This document shows, piece by piece, positions 25,591 through 32,276 of a DNA stretch of 32,832 bases. Position numbers and translations under genes: made by a program. A model generated the notes under the pieces. It was not told where the DNA came from. It did no database searches and saw only the letters and a list, made by a program, of their open reading frames with translations. Location: assembly GCF_015351025.1 (NCBI RefSeq), contig NZ_JADKRV010000025.1, positions 1-32,832 on the forward strand, in the 5' to 3' direction. The DNA comes from Curtobacterium sp. VKM Ac-1376 (lineage in GTDB: Bacteria > Actinomycetota > Actinomycetes > Actinomycetales > Microbacteriaceae). Positions within the stretch are counted from its first letter, which is position 1; the number at the start of each line of letters is the position of its first letter.

Positions 25591-27129
25591 ATGACAGCGC
25601 AGAACGACACCGGCGTGAACGGTGCCCCGGCGAACGACTTCTCGCACGAGCAAGAGGGCTACCAGCACGGTCTGAAGCCCCGGCAACTGCAGATGATCGC
25701 GATCGGTGGGGCCATCGGCACCGGCCTCTTCCTCGGCGCGGGTGGACGACTCCACACCGCGGGGCCCGCGCTCGCGGTGACGTACCTGGTCTGCGGCGTC
25801 TTCGCGTTCTTCATCCTGCGCGCCCTCGGCGAGCTCGTGCTCCACCGCCCCTCGTCCGGGTCGTTCATCTCGTACGCCCGCGAGTTCTACGGTGAGAAGT
25901 TCGCCTACGCCGCGGGCTGGATGTACTTCCTGAACTGGGCGATGACCTCGATCGTCGACACCACCGCCGTCGCCATCTACCTGCAGTACTGGTCTGCCTT
26001 CACCGCCGCTCCGCAGTGGCTCCTCGCGTTGATCGCTCTGATCGTCGTGCTCGCCGCCAACATGGTGGCCGTCAAGGTCTTCGGCGAGCTCGAGTTCTGG
26101 TTCGCGCTCATCAAGGTCGCGGCCCTCGTCGCGTTCCTGGTCGTCGCGATCATCTGGCTCGTCTTCGCGTTCCCGGTCGAGGCCGGCGGCGAAACCGTCC
26201 GCACCGGCTTCTCGATCTGGGGTGACAACGGCGGACTCTTCCCCAGCGGGCTGCTCCCCGCGGTCATCGTGATCCAGGGTGTCGTCTTCGCCTACGCCGC
26301 CATCGAGCTCGTGGGCACCGCATCCGGCGAGACGCAGAACACCGAGAAGGTGATCCCCCGCGCGATCAACTCGGTGGTCTTCCGCATCGCCGTGTTCTAC
26401 GTCGGCTCGATCGTCCTGCTCTCCCTGCTGCTGCCGTACACGGCGTACAAAGAGGGCGAGAGCCCGTTCGTGACGTTCTTCTCGTCGCTCGGCAACCCGC
26501 AGGTGGGGTCGATCGTCGGCGGCATCATGAACTTCGTCGTGCTCACCGCGGCACTGTCGTCGCTCAACGCGGGGCTCTACTCGACCGGCCGCGCGCTGCA
26601 CTCGATGGGCATGAACGGCTCGGCGCCGAAGTGGACCACGAAGATGTCGAAGGGCGGCGTGCCGTACGCGGGCATCCTGCTCACCGCGGGCTTCACCGTC
26701 GCCGGTGTCGTCCTGAACTACTTCGTCCCGAGCCAGGCGTTCGAGATCGCCCTGAACATCGCGAGCCTCGGCATCATCACGGCGTGGGGAACGATCATCC
26801 TGTGCCAGATGCGGCTCCGGTCATGGGCGAAGCAGGGACTGGCGAAGGAGCCGTCGTTCAAGCTGCCTGGTGCTCCCGTGACCGCGTGGCTCACCCTGGC
26901 GTTCCTCGCCTCGGTCGTCGTCCTGATGGCGATCGACTACCCCGTCGGCACGTGGACCATCGCGTCGCTCGTGATCGTGATCCCACTGCTCGTCGTCGGC
27001 TGGTTCCTGCAGCGTGACCGCATCCTGCGCATAGCCGCCCTGCGCGAGGGCGTCACCGGCCCGTACCCGATCGGCGTCCGCGACCCGGCAGCCCAGGTGC
27101 GCCGCCGGGACCACGGCGACGGCGCGTAG
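25591..27129 (+). CDS. ansP: Amino acid permease, closest to L-asparagine permease
   Basis: A 512-residue APC-superfamily transporter with about 12 membrane helices. After a hydrophilic N-terminus ([30 protein letters not shown]) the conserved segments match, from memory, mycobacterial AnsP closely: [89 protein letters not shown] and [20 protein letters not shown]. Asparagine is the likely substrate; GABA or D-serine/alanine/glycine permeases are related alternatives. It is monocistronic, from a leaderless promoter, and a GlnR-box-like motif upstream would fit control by nitrogen supply. Confidence 0.85.
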   Translation: MTAQNDTGVNGAPANDFSHEQEGYQHGLKPRQLQMIAIGGAIGTGLFLGAGGRLHTAGPALAVTYLVCGVFAFFILRALGELVLHRPSSGSFISYAREFYGEKFAYAAGWMYFLNWAMTSIVDTTAVAIYLQYWSAFTAAPQWLLALIALIVVLAANMVAVKVFGELEFWFALIKVAALVAFLVVAIIWLVFAFPVEAGGETVRTGFSIWGDNGGLFPSGLLPAVIVIQGVVFAYAAIELVGTASGETQNTEKVIPRAINSVVFRIAVFYVGSIVLLSLLLPYTAYKEGESPFVTFFSSLGNPQVGSIVGGIMNFVVLTAALSSLNAGLYSTGRALHSMGMNGSAPKWTTKMSKGGVPYAGILLTAGFTVAGVVLNYFVPSQAFEIALNIASLGIITAWGTIILCQMRLRSWAKQGLAKEPSFKLPGAPVTAWLTLAFLASVVVLMAIDYPVGTWTIASLVIVIPLLVVGWFLQRDRILRIAALREGVTGPYPIGVRDPAAQVRRRDHGDGA

Positions 27130-27147
27130 GCCACCGCGCCTGTCCCC

Positions 27148-27167
27148 GGAGCGCGAGCTCGCACTCC
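27148..27167 (+). terminator. Possible terminator hairpin after the permease gene
   Basis: GGAG-C-GCGAGCTCGC-A-CTCC (27148-27167) is a palindrome with one mismatch per arm, 19 bases after the stop codon. A stronger inverted repeat follows at 27174-27224, so either or both may stop permease transcription. Confidence 0.4.
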
Positions 27168-27173
27168 GAGCGG

Positions 27174-27224
27174 CAGAGGGGTCCGGCAGCCGTCGCTACG
27201 ATCGGCGTGTGCCGGACCCCTCTG
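27174..27224 (+). promoter_or_regulatory. Perfect 15-bp inverted repeat enclosing promoter and start codon
   Basis: CAGAGGGGTCCGGCA (27174-27188) and its exact complement (27210-27224) flank 21 bases holding the -10 TACGAT (27197-27202) and the first base of the GTG start (27209). The right arm is also the first five codons. In read-through RNA from the permease the structure would fold and hide the start codon; in the leaderless mRNA the left arm is absent, so translation is free. It could equally be an operator or terminator. Confidence 0.6.
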
Positions 27225-27511
27225 TCTCCCCCGCCCTGGACCTGCGGCTCAGCTGGCGAGGTGCGTACGGACGCCTCCGGGTGTTCTCGGACCGACTCGA
27301 GGCCGAGACGGACTACCAGCGCGAGGCGCGCACCGCCGTCCCCATGGACGGGGTGCAGGGGTGGCGGGTCGGCCCGTGCGACGAGGACGCGGTGTGCGTC
27401 GAGTTCGTGACGGAGCAGGACACCTACCGCCTGCTGCTCGACACCCCCGACGAGCAGCTCGCCGCGCTGGCGATCCGGAAGGTGCTCGGCCCGCCGCTGC
27501 AGGAGTCCTGA
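27209..27511 (+). CDS. 100-residue protein of unknown function
   Basis: A small soluble protein, mixed alpha/beta by eye, with two tryptophans (LSWRGAYGRLRVFSDRLEAE and VQGWRVGPCDEDAV) and a C-terminal helix DEQLAALAIRKVLGPPL. No family is recognised. The GTG at 27209 is supported by TACGAT six bases upstream (leaderless) and typical codon use. It converges with the PepSY-like lipoprotein gene, 21 bp apart, with no clear terminator between. Its start is embedded in a perfect inverted repeat. Confidence 0.7.
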   Translation: MPDPSVSPALDLRLSWRGAYGRLRVFSDRLEAETDYQREARTAVPMDGVQGWRVGPCDEDAVCVEFVTEQDTYRLLLDTPDEQLAALAIRKVLGPPLQES

Positions 27512-27532
27512 CCGCGCACGCTGCCGTCCGGC

Positions 27533-28213
27533 TCAGTCGTCGGTGCCGGCGCGGTCGGTGTCGGTGCGGTCGGTGTCGGTGCGGTCGGTGACGACGTCGC
27601 CGGAACCGGCATCGATGCGCACGCTGTGCTTCGTGCCCGAGGAATCGAGCACGTCGCCCTCCCAGACGACCTTGCCCAGGTGGTCGTCGAGTCCGAGCTC
27701 GGTGACCGTCCCGGCGTGCAGGTCCTCGAACGCGCTGACGGCCTGCTCGGCGCTGAGGTCGGCGGCGGCGACCAAGCGCTGGTGTTCGGCCCGGTCATCC
27801 GCGTCGGCGGCCTCGGTCTGCGGCGTCCCCGCGACCGCGGTGCCGTCGGCGGTCGTGTGGAGCTCGTGCTCGGTGCCGTCCTTCGTCACGACGAGGACCT
27901 CGTACGAGGAAGCGCCCTGCTCCTGCTCGACCGAGATGACCGTGCCGGACCCGACCTCACCGCGGGCGGTCGCGACGGCGGCGAGCAGGGCGCCGTTCGA
28001 AGCCACGGACGCCGCGGTGGCCGAGCCGGTGGCTGCCCCGCTGTCGGACGAGCCACCGACCGACGTGCCGGCCGAGCCGGTGGCGTCGTCGGCGTCGTCC
28101 GAGGCGCAGCCGGTCAGGGCGAGTGCCGCGGCGATCGGCAGGGCTGCGAGGGCGGCGATCCGGCGAGCGGAGGGCTTCTGGGACTGGGTTCGGAGGTTCA
28201 TGGGGACGAGCAT
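27533..28213 (-). CDS. PepSY-like lipoprotein linked to a two-component system
   Basis: Up to 226 residues. The signal is RRIAALAALPIAAALALTGC with lipobox L-T-G-C (cysteine 36), so the mature protein is an outer-surface lipoprotein. After an acidic Asp/Ser/Ala linker come two PepSY-like modules: LLAAVATARGEVGSGTVISVEQEQGASSYEVLVVTKDG and the weaker LSAEQAVSAFEDLHAG...VWEGDVLDSSGTKHSVRIDAGSGDV. PepSY modules often bind peptides or modulate proteases and kinases. The C-terminus is a repetitive Thr/Asp/Arg tail. The start is uncertain: ATG at 28213 or the ATG four codons later (28201). It follows the kinase gene by 37 bp and has 11-bp repeats upstream like those of the regulator gene, so it is probably a target and partner of that system. 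Confidence 0.82.
   Translation of the reverse strand: MLVPMNLRTQSQKPSARRIAALAALPIAAALALTGCASDDADDATGSAGTSVGGSSDSGAATGSATAASVASNGALLAAVATARGEVGSGTVISVEQEQGASSYEVLVVTKDGTEHELHTTADGTAVAGTPQTEAADADDRAEHQRLVAAADLSAEQAVSAFEDLHAGTVTELGLDDHLGKVVWEGDVLDSSGTKHSVRIDAGSGDVVTDRTDTDRTDTDRAGTDD
27551..27590 (-). repeat. 15-bp tandem repeat in the lipoprotein C-terminus
   Basis: GCGGTCGGTGTCGGT occurs at 27551-27565 and 27566-27580, with a partial third copy to 27590. It encodes the TDTDR repeats of the tail. Perfect units in phase with codons suggest slippage-prone length variation. Confidence 0.85.
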
Positions 28214-28224
28214 GTCGCCGGGGT

Positions 28225-28257
28225 GCTGAAGCAGCCCTGAAGCCGCCTGTTCAGCCG
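28225..28257 (-). promoter_or_regulatory. Regulator-type 11-bp repeats before the lipoprotein gene
   Basis: On the + strand GCTGAAGCAGC (28225-28235), CCTGAAGCCGC (28236-28246) and a weaker CTGTTCAGCCG (28247-28257) follow one another at 11-bp spacing. They match the GCTGAAGCGGG-type units before the response regulator gene. They overlap the kinase stop codon and end 12 bases before the first possible lipoprotein start. Confidence 0.5.
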
Positions 28258-29621
28258 CCGAGTGCGATGCGCACCACGAACCGGGCGCCGCCGAGGGGCG
28301 ACGTGGTCACACTCGTGTCCCCGCCGTGGGCCCGCACGGCATCGCGCGCGATGGCGAGCCCGAGCCCCGCCCCACCGGCATCCCGGCTGCGGGCCTCGTC
28401 GAGCCGGACGAAGCGCTCGAAGACCCGTTCACGCTGGGCCTCGGGGACCCCGGAGCCGTCGTCGTCCACGGTGAGCACGGCGGACCCGTCCTGTTCGGCC
28501 AGCGCGACGGCGACGCGGGACGAGGCGTGCCGGATGGCGTTGTCGACGAGGTTCCGGACCACGCCGGCCAGCAGACGCTCGTCGCCGAGCACCCGGGCCG
28601 CCGCGATCGCCGAACCGTCGACGCGGATCCGGGCTCCGCCGTCGGGCGGGTCCTGCACGCCCTCGCGTGCGCGTGCGCGGGCGACGGCGTCGAGGGCGAG
28701 GTCGTCGAGGTCCACGGGCCGCAGCGTCCGGATGCCCCCCTCGTCGAGCCGGGACAGCTCCAGCAGCCCCGTGACGAGGTCCTGCAGGCGGACCGCCTCG
28801 GAACGGACGACGTCGGCGAACTGGGCGACCTCCGTGCGGCCGGGGTGTGCCACGGCGACCTCGGCGTGCTGCCGGATCGAGGCGATCGGCGACCGGAGCT
28901 CGTGGGAGGCGTCGGACACGAACCGCCGCTGGCTCCCGGCGGAGCGGTCCAGCCGATCGAGCATGGCGTTCATCGTCGTCGCGAGTCGTGCGACCTCGTC
29001 GCCGGTGTCGGGCACTTCCACGCGCGCCTCCGGACGGGCGACGCGGATCGTCTCGACCTCGGTGCGCATCCGCTCGACCGGGCGCAGGGAACGGCCCGTC
29101 ACGGTCCAGGTGACGGCCACGAGGAGGAGGACCAGGGCGGGCACCCCGACGGCGAGGAGCGCGACGGCCGTCCCGACCGCGGTGTCGGCCTGTGCGAGCG
29201 TGACGCCGTAGACCAGGGTCGCCTCACCACCCCCGGGCAGGTCGACGTCGTCGGCGACGAGCAGCCACCGTTCGCCGTCGTGCGACCAACGGGTCTCATC
29301 GGCGGTCGGCAGGGCGGTTTCGTCGGCGTCCTCGCCGTGCGCCAGGACCGCGCCGCCGCCACCGACGACCTGCACCAGGACGTCCTCGTAGTCGGACACC
29401 GCTCCGGCCCCGTCCACGTCGACCCGCGACGACACCTGTTCGAGGCCCGCCTCGGCCGATGTCCGCACCCCGTCGAGCAGCACGAGCCGGAGCACGACGA
29501 CGAACGCGACGGCGCCGACGACCAGGGCGGCGAGCACGACGACCCCGGCGCCGAGGGTGGTGCGCGCCCGGACGGATCGCAAGCGCCGTCGACGCGGCTG
29601 CCTCGGGCCGCCGTCAGCCAC
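28251..29621 (-). CDS. Sensor histidine kinase
   Basis: About 456 residues. An arginine-rich N-terminus leads to helix 1 (about 21-48), an extracytoplasmic sensor loop (about 50-148, no recognised domain), helix 2 (about 150-174), a HAMP region (SLRPVERMRTEVETI), then the dimerisation/phosphoacceptor motif RRFVSDASHELRSPIASIRQHAE with H240. The ATPase domain shows the N-box VRNLVDNAIRHAS, VDDDGSGVP, FVRLDEARSRDAGGAGLGLAIARDAVRAHGG. All catalytic motifs are intact. I chose the GTG at 29621, giving an 8-base overlap with the regulator gene; an ATG 10 codons upstream would also work. The trigger is unknown. The lipoprotein gene downstream is the likely accessory sensor or modulator. Confidence 0.92.
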   Translation of the reverse strand: MADGGPRQPRRRRLRSVRARTTLGAGVVVLAALVVGAVAFVVVLRLVLLDGVRTSAEAGLEQVSSRVDVDGAGAVSDYEDVLVQVVGGGGAVLAHGEDADETALPTADETRWSHDGERWLLVADDVDLPGGGEATLVYGVTLAQADTAVGTAVALLAVGVPALVLLLVAVTWTVTGRSLRPVERMRTEVETIRVARPEARVEVPDTGDEVARLATTMNAMLDRLDRSAGSQRRFVSDASHELRSPIASIRQHAEVAVAHPGRTEVAQFADVVRSEAVRLQDLVTGLLELSRLDEGGIRTLRPVDLDDLALDAVARARAREGVQDPPDGGARIRVDGSAIAAARVLGDERLLAGVVRNLVDNAIRHASSRVAVALAEQDGSAVLTVDDDGSGVPEAQRERVFERFVRLDEARSRDAGGAGLGLAIARDAVRAHGGDTSVTTSPLGGARFVVRIALGG

Positions 29622-30291
29622 CGTCGTCCGCCAGTCGGTACCCGGCGCCACGCACCGTCTCGAGCGCGGCGCGGTCGAACGGCCGGTCGATCTTCCGGCG
29701 CAGGTGTCCGACGTACACCTCGACGATGTTCGGGTCGCCGTCGAAGTCGACGTCCCAGACGTTCTCGATGACGTCCCGCTTCGACCGCACCTGGCCCGCG
29801 TGACGGGCGAGGTACTCGAGGACGGCGAACTCGCGACTCGTCAGGTCGATCGACACGTCACCGCGGGCGACGGTCCGTGCCGCGGGGTCGACGACCAGGT
29901 CGCCCAGGGTCAGCACGGTCGGACGCTCCCGCGCGCCCCGCCGGACGAGGGCTCGCAGCCGCGCGACCAGCACCGGGTGCGAGAACGGCTTCGTGACGTA
30001 GTCGTCGGCCCCGGCGTCGAGCGCCTCGACCTGGTCCCATTCGCCGTCCTTCGCCGTCAGCATGAGGACCGGGGTCCAGTCGCCGTCTGCGCGGAGCTGC
30101 GCGCAGACCGCCCAGCCGCTCAGACCGGGCATCATGAGGTCGAGCACGATCGCGTCGTAGCGGAACTCGCGAGCGTGCCAGAGCCCGTCCACGCCGTCGT
30201 GGGCGACGTCCACCGCCCACCCCTCGGCCTCCAGACCACGGCGGACACCGTCCGCGAGGCGGGCCTCGTCGTCGACCACCAGCACACGCAT
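29614..30291 (-). CDS. OmpR-family response regulator
   Basis: 225 residues. The receiver domain (1-115) starts MRVLVVDDEARLADGV with phosphoacceptor D51 in IVLDLMMPG, the switch threonine in LMLTAKDG and K101 in YVTKPFSH. The OmpR/PhoB winged helix (about 127-222) ends SREFAVLEYLARHAGQV...VYVGHLRRKIDRP...ETVRGAGYRL. This is the layout of actinobacterial regulators such as MprA and TcrA. It is first in the operon regulator-kinase-(lipoprotein). Four tandem 11-bp repeats 23-66 bases upstream of the start suggest it binds its own promoter, probably activating it, since only a weak -10 (CAGGAT) follows. Confidence 0.93.
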   Translation of the reverse strand: MRVLVVDDEARLADGVRRGLEAEGWAVDVAHDGVDGLWHAREFRYDAIVLDLMMPGLSGWAVCAQLRADGDWTPVLMLTAKDGEWDQVEALDAGADDYVTKPFSHPVLVARLRALVRRGARERPTVLTLGDLVVDPAARTVARGDVSIDLTSREFAVLEYLARHAGQVRSKRDVIENVWDVDFDGDPNIVEVYVGHLRRKIDRPFDRAALETVRGAGYRLADDGG

Positions 30292-30313
30292 GGCGTCGAT
30301 CCTGGCGGGCGCC

Positions 30314-30357
30314 GCTGAAGCGGGGCTGAACCGGCGCTGCAGCGGCGCTGCAGCGCC
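30314..30357 (-). promoter_or_regulatory. Four tandem 11-bp repeats in the response regulator promoter
   Basis: Read on the + strand the units are GCTGAAGCGGG, GCTGAACCGGC, GCTGCAGCGGC and GCTGCAGCGCC, contiguous and each exactly 11 bp, one helical turn. Direct repeats with 11-bp phasing are the typical binding geometry of OmpR/PhoB-family dimers. They end 10 bases before a CAGGAT -10-like hexamer (30304 to 30299). Confidence 0.65.
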
Positions 30358-30410
30358 GTGGCGACCGGCGCCGCGAACGCCGACCGGCGGCACACCTCCG
30401 GACCGGAGGG

Positions 30411-30454
30411 CGGACGGGAGGCGCGGCACAGCGCTGCCACGGGCCTCCCGTCCG
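30411..30454 (-). terminator. Hairpin terminator, GGACGGGAGGC family
   Basis: A 12-bp outer stem (CGGACGGGAGGC at 30411-30422 with 30443-30454) and an inner GGCA/TGCC stem. It lies downstream of the minus-strand membrane protein gene ending at 30489 and before the regulator promoter. The arm sequence is shared with the hairpins at 20473 and 32763. Confidence 0.7.
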
Positions 30455-30488
30455 TCGGGCGGACCGGGCCAGGGCCGCCCAGCCGGGC

Positions 30489-30701
30489 TCAGACCAGCAG
30501 CAGGATCCCGGCGACCACCGAGGCGACGGCGATCGCGATCGCGATGAGCAGGAGCACGAGGTGCACCGTGTAGAACGTCGTCGGCTTGCCGGCGGCGTCG
30601 CGGGCACGGGAGTCCTTCGCGACGCGCTGGAAGAAGCGCGGCCAGGTGATGACGTTGAAGACGGCACCGATGAACAGGACGACTGCGGCGAAGACGAGCA
30701 C
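30489..30701 (-). CDS. Small SCO4848-like membrane protein
   Basis: 70 residues with two membrane helices (LVFAAVVLFIGAVFNVITW and LVLLLIAIAIAVASVVAGILLL) joined by a charged loop WPRFFQRVAKDSRARDAAGKPTTFYTVH. The pattern W-x-x-F...KD...G-x-PT-x-F-x-x-VH is how I recognise the SCO4848-like family of small actinobacterial membrane proteins, whose function is unknown. The GTG start at 30701 has TAGGAT six bases upstream and no ribosome site, so it is probably leaderless. A hairpin terminator follows. Confidence 0.75.
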   Translation of the reverse strand: MLVFAAVVLFIGAVFNVITWPRFFQRVAKDSRARDAAGKPTTFYTVHLVLLLIAIAIAVASVVAGILLLV

Positions 30702-30707
30702 GGTCCG

Positions 30708-30713
30708 ATCCTA
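30708..30713 (-). promoter_or_regulatory. -10 element TAGGAT, leaderless promoter
   Basis: TAGGAT on the minus strand lies six bases before the GTG at 30701 of the small membrane protein gene. Confidence 0.55.
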
Positions 30714-30731
30714 GGACGAGTGTCGGTGGTG

Positions 30732-30756
30732 CTCGGCCGCCCCCAACGCGGCCGAG
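30732..30756 (-). terminator. Hairpin between the HTH gene and the small membrane protein gene
   Basis: CTCGGCCGC (30732-30740) and GCGGCCGAG (30748-30756) with a 7-base loop. Probably terminates the HTH regulator transcript, just before the promoter of the next gene. Confidence 0.6.
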
Positions 30757-30779
30757 TACCCACTCGGCGGGCCACAGGA

Positions 30780-30799
30780 TCTGTAGCACTTGCTACAGA
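30780..30799. promoter_or_regulatory. 20-bp palindrome TCTGTAGCA-CT-TGCTACAGA
   Basis: Perfect 9-bp arms (30780-30788 and 30791-30799) around CT, two bases after the HTH gene's stop codon and 79-98 bases before the small membrane protein start. It is about half AT, unlike the GC-rich terminators, and a separate hairpin terminator follows, so a protein binding site is the better guess. Confidence 0.5.
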
Positions 30800-30801
30800 C
30801 C

Positions 30802-31263
30802 TTACACGGACTCCTCCACGGCGGACGGGACGCTCCCCCGCTGCGATTCCTCCTCGAGCACCTCGGCGATGCGCCGGAGCGCCTCGGGCGACAGCTCGCC
30901 GGGGAACGTGCGTGCGGCGAACCCGCTGACGCGGGCCGAGCGCAGGGACCGGACGAGGGCGAGCTGGGCACCGATGCGTGCGGGGACCTCGCTGTCCTCG
31001 AGCAGGAAGCGCTCGTCGACCGCGAAGAACCCGGCGAGCAGGCGCAGGAGCCCGGTGTCGCGGTTGCGGCGACCGTCGCCGGAGAGCATGTAGGTCCACT
31101 TCGCCCGCGAGAGCGACCCGCCGCGGCCGGCGACGTACTCCTCGATCGCGGAGAACGGTACCGGGGCCCCGCGCTGGGACTCCTCGAAGTCGAGCAGCAG
31201 GTTCAGGCGGCGCGCGAGCTCCGCGGCGTCGAGGGCCCCGCCCTTCTGATCGCCTGCGTCCAT
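30802..31263 (-). CDS. EspR-like helix-turn-helix DNA-binding protein
   Basis: 153 residues. The N-terminal XRE-like domain (about 10-90) reads LARRLNLLLDFEESQRGAPVPFSAIEEYVAGRGGSLSRAKWTYMLSGDGRRNRDTGLLRLLAGFFAVDERFLLEDSE, which has the same order of elements as mycobacterial EspR (N-terminal helix, variable region, HTH, GNR-like turn, FF segment). The C-terminal helix (SPEALRRIAEVLEE) resembles the EspR dimerisation helix. I chose the ATG at 31263 since GGGGAGGGG stands six bases upstream; an ATG at 31323 is possible. The promoter is divergent from yigZ. It may be a regulator or a nucleoid-associated protein; a palindrome lies just after its stop codon. Confidence 0.75.
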   Translation of the reverse strand: MDAGDQKGGALDAAELARRLNLLLDFEESQRGAPVPFSAIEEYVAGRGGSLSRAKWTYMLSGDGRRNRDTGLLRLLAGFFAVDERFLLEDSEVPARIGAQLALVRSLRSARVSGFAARTFPGELSPEALRRIAEVLEEESQRGSVPSAVEESV

Positions 31264-31352
31264 CCCGGACCCCTCCCCAGCCGTGTCCGTGCCCGGCCTG
31301 GGGGCCGCGCGCGTGGACGACATGCTAGCGCGGGAGCCCGACCCTCGGCCGC

Positions 31353-31358
31353 TACCCT
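31353..31358 (+). promoter_or_regulatory. -10 element TACCCT, leaderless yigZ promoter
   Basis: TACCCT lies six bases before the yigZ ATG at 31365; no ribosome site is present. Confidence 0.5.
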
Positions 31359-31364
31359 CGGGGC

Positions 31365-32015
31365 ATGCCCCGCAGCTTCCCCTCGACGATCGCCGAGGCC
31401 GTCGAGCACGAGGTCGTCATCACGAAGTCGCGGTTCATCACGACCCTGGCGCCCGTCTCCGGGGTCGAGGACGCCGACCGCGTGATCGCCGACGTGCGCC
31501 GCCACCACTGGGACGCCCGGCACAACTGCACGGCCATGGTCACGGGCGTACTCGGCGACCAGGCACGTTCCTCGGACGACGGCGAACCGTCCGGGACCGC
31601 GGGCGTCCCGATGCTCGAGGTGCTGCGACGCCGCGAGCTCACCGACGTCGTCGCGGTCGTCACGCGGTACTTCGGCGGGGTGAAGCTCGGCGCGGGTGGA
31701 CTCGTTCGCGCCTACTCCACCTCGGTCTCCGAGGCCCTCGACACCGCCGCGCTCGTCCGTCGCGAGGCCCTGATCCGAGTGCGGTTCGACGTCGACCACG
31801 CTGACGCCGGGCGGCTCGACAACGTCCTGCGGGACTGGGTGCGGCACCACCACGCGACCCTCGGGCCGACCGCGTACGGCCGGGTCGCCACCTTCGAGGT
31901 CTGGGTCCCACGCACCGCACTCGACGCGCTGACCGCCGACCTCGCGGCGGCCTCGGCCGGAGCGGTGGAGCCCGTCGTCGGCGAGGAGCGCATCGTCGAC
32001 GTGGTCGACGGCTGA
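31365..32015 (+). CDS. yigZ: YigZ/IMPACT family protein (UPF0029)
   Basis: 216 residues. The N-terminal IMPACT domain contains EHEVVITKSRFITTLAPV, ARHNCTAMVTG, the invariant SSDDGEPSGTAGVPMLEVL and VVTRYFGGVKLGAGGLVRAYS. A C-terminal DUF1949-type ferredoxin-like domain follows (about 140-205, VRFDVDHADAGRLDNVL). The family is widespread; the eukaryotic relative IMPACT binds GCN1 in translational stress control, and bacterial YigZ proteins are thought to bind nucleic acid, but their role is not settled. It starts from a leaderless promoter divergent from the HTH gene. Confidence 0.93.
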   Translation: MPRSFPSTIAEAVEHEVVITKSRFITTLAPVSGVEDADRVIADVRRHHWDARHNCTAMVTGVLGDQARSSDDGEPSGTAGVPMLEVLRRRELTDVVAVVTRYFGGVKLGAGGLVRAYSTSVSEALDTAALVRREALIRVRFDVDHADAGRLDNVLRDWVRHHHATLGPTAYGRVATFEVWVPRTALDALTADLAAASAGAVEPVVGEERIVDVVDG

Positions 32016-32022
32016 ATCGGCC

Positions 32023-32040
32023 GCCCGGTGCACCCCGGGC
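32023..32040 (+). terminator. Small hairpin after yigZ
   Basis: GCCCGG (32023-32028) and CCGGGC (32035-32040) with loop TGCACC, 7 bases after the yigZ stop. Short but perfect. Confidence 0.45.
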
Positions 32041-32059
32041 GTGTCCTGCGCGCGGAACG

Positions 32060-32103
32060 AAAAAGGCCCGGCGGGATGCATCTTGGGACACAACCACCGG
32101 GCC
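32060..32103 (-). terminator. Intrinsic terminator of tRNA-Lys
   Basis: On the minus strand GGCCCGG (32103 to 32097), a 25-base loop, CCGGGCC (32071 to 32065), then five U residues (32064 to 32060). It is the only hairpin in the window followed by a clear U-run. Confidence 0.7.
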
Positions 32104-32109
32104 GTTCGG

Positions 32110-32182
<73 letters not shown>

Positions 32183-32218
32183 ATGTTCCGGCTTCCGTGC
32201 CGCAACGGGAATCAACAA

Positions 32219-32224
32219 TAGCAT
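32219..32224 (+). promoter_or_regulatory. -10 element TAGCAT of the peroxiredoxin gene
   Basis: TAGCAT at 32219-32224 would give a leader of about 45 bases, ending in AGGAGC before the ATG. Unlike most genes here, this one appears to have a ribosome site and a leader. Confidence 0.4.
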
Positions 32225-32276
32225 GGGTTCAGCGTGCCCACGACCACTCGTGGCACACGACGCGAACAGGAGCACC

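Noticed and set aside
27424..27798. Overlapping minus-strand frame of 124 residues at the 27209 and lipoprotein gene ends
   Set aside because: Ser/Thr/Pro/Arg-rich frame-shifted shadow of the lipoprotein gene.
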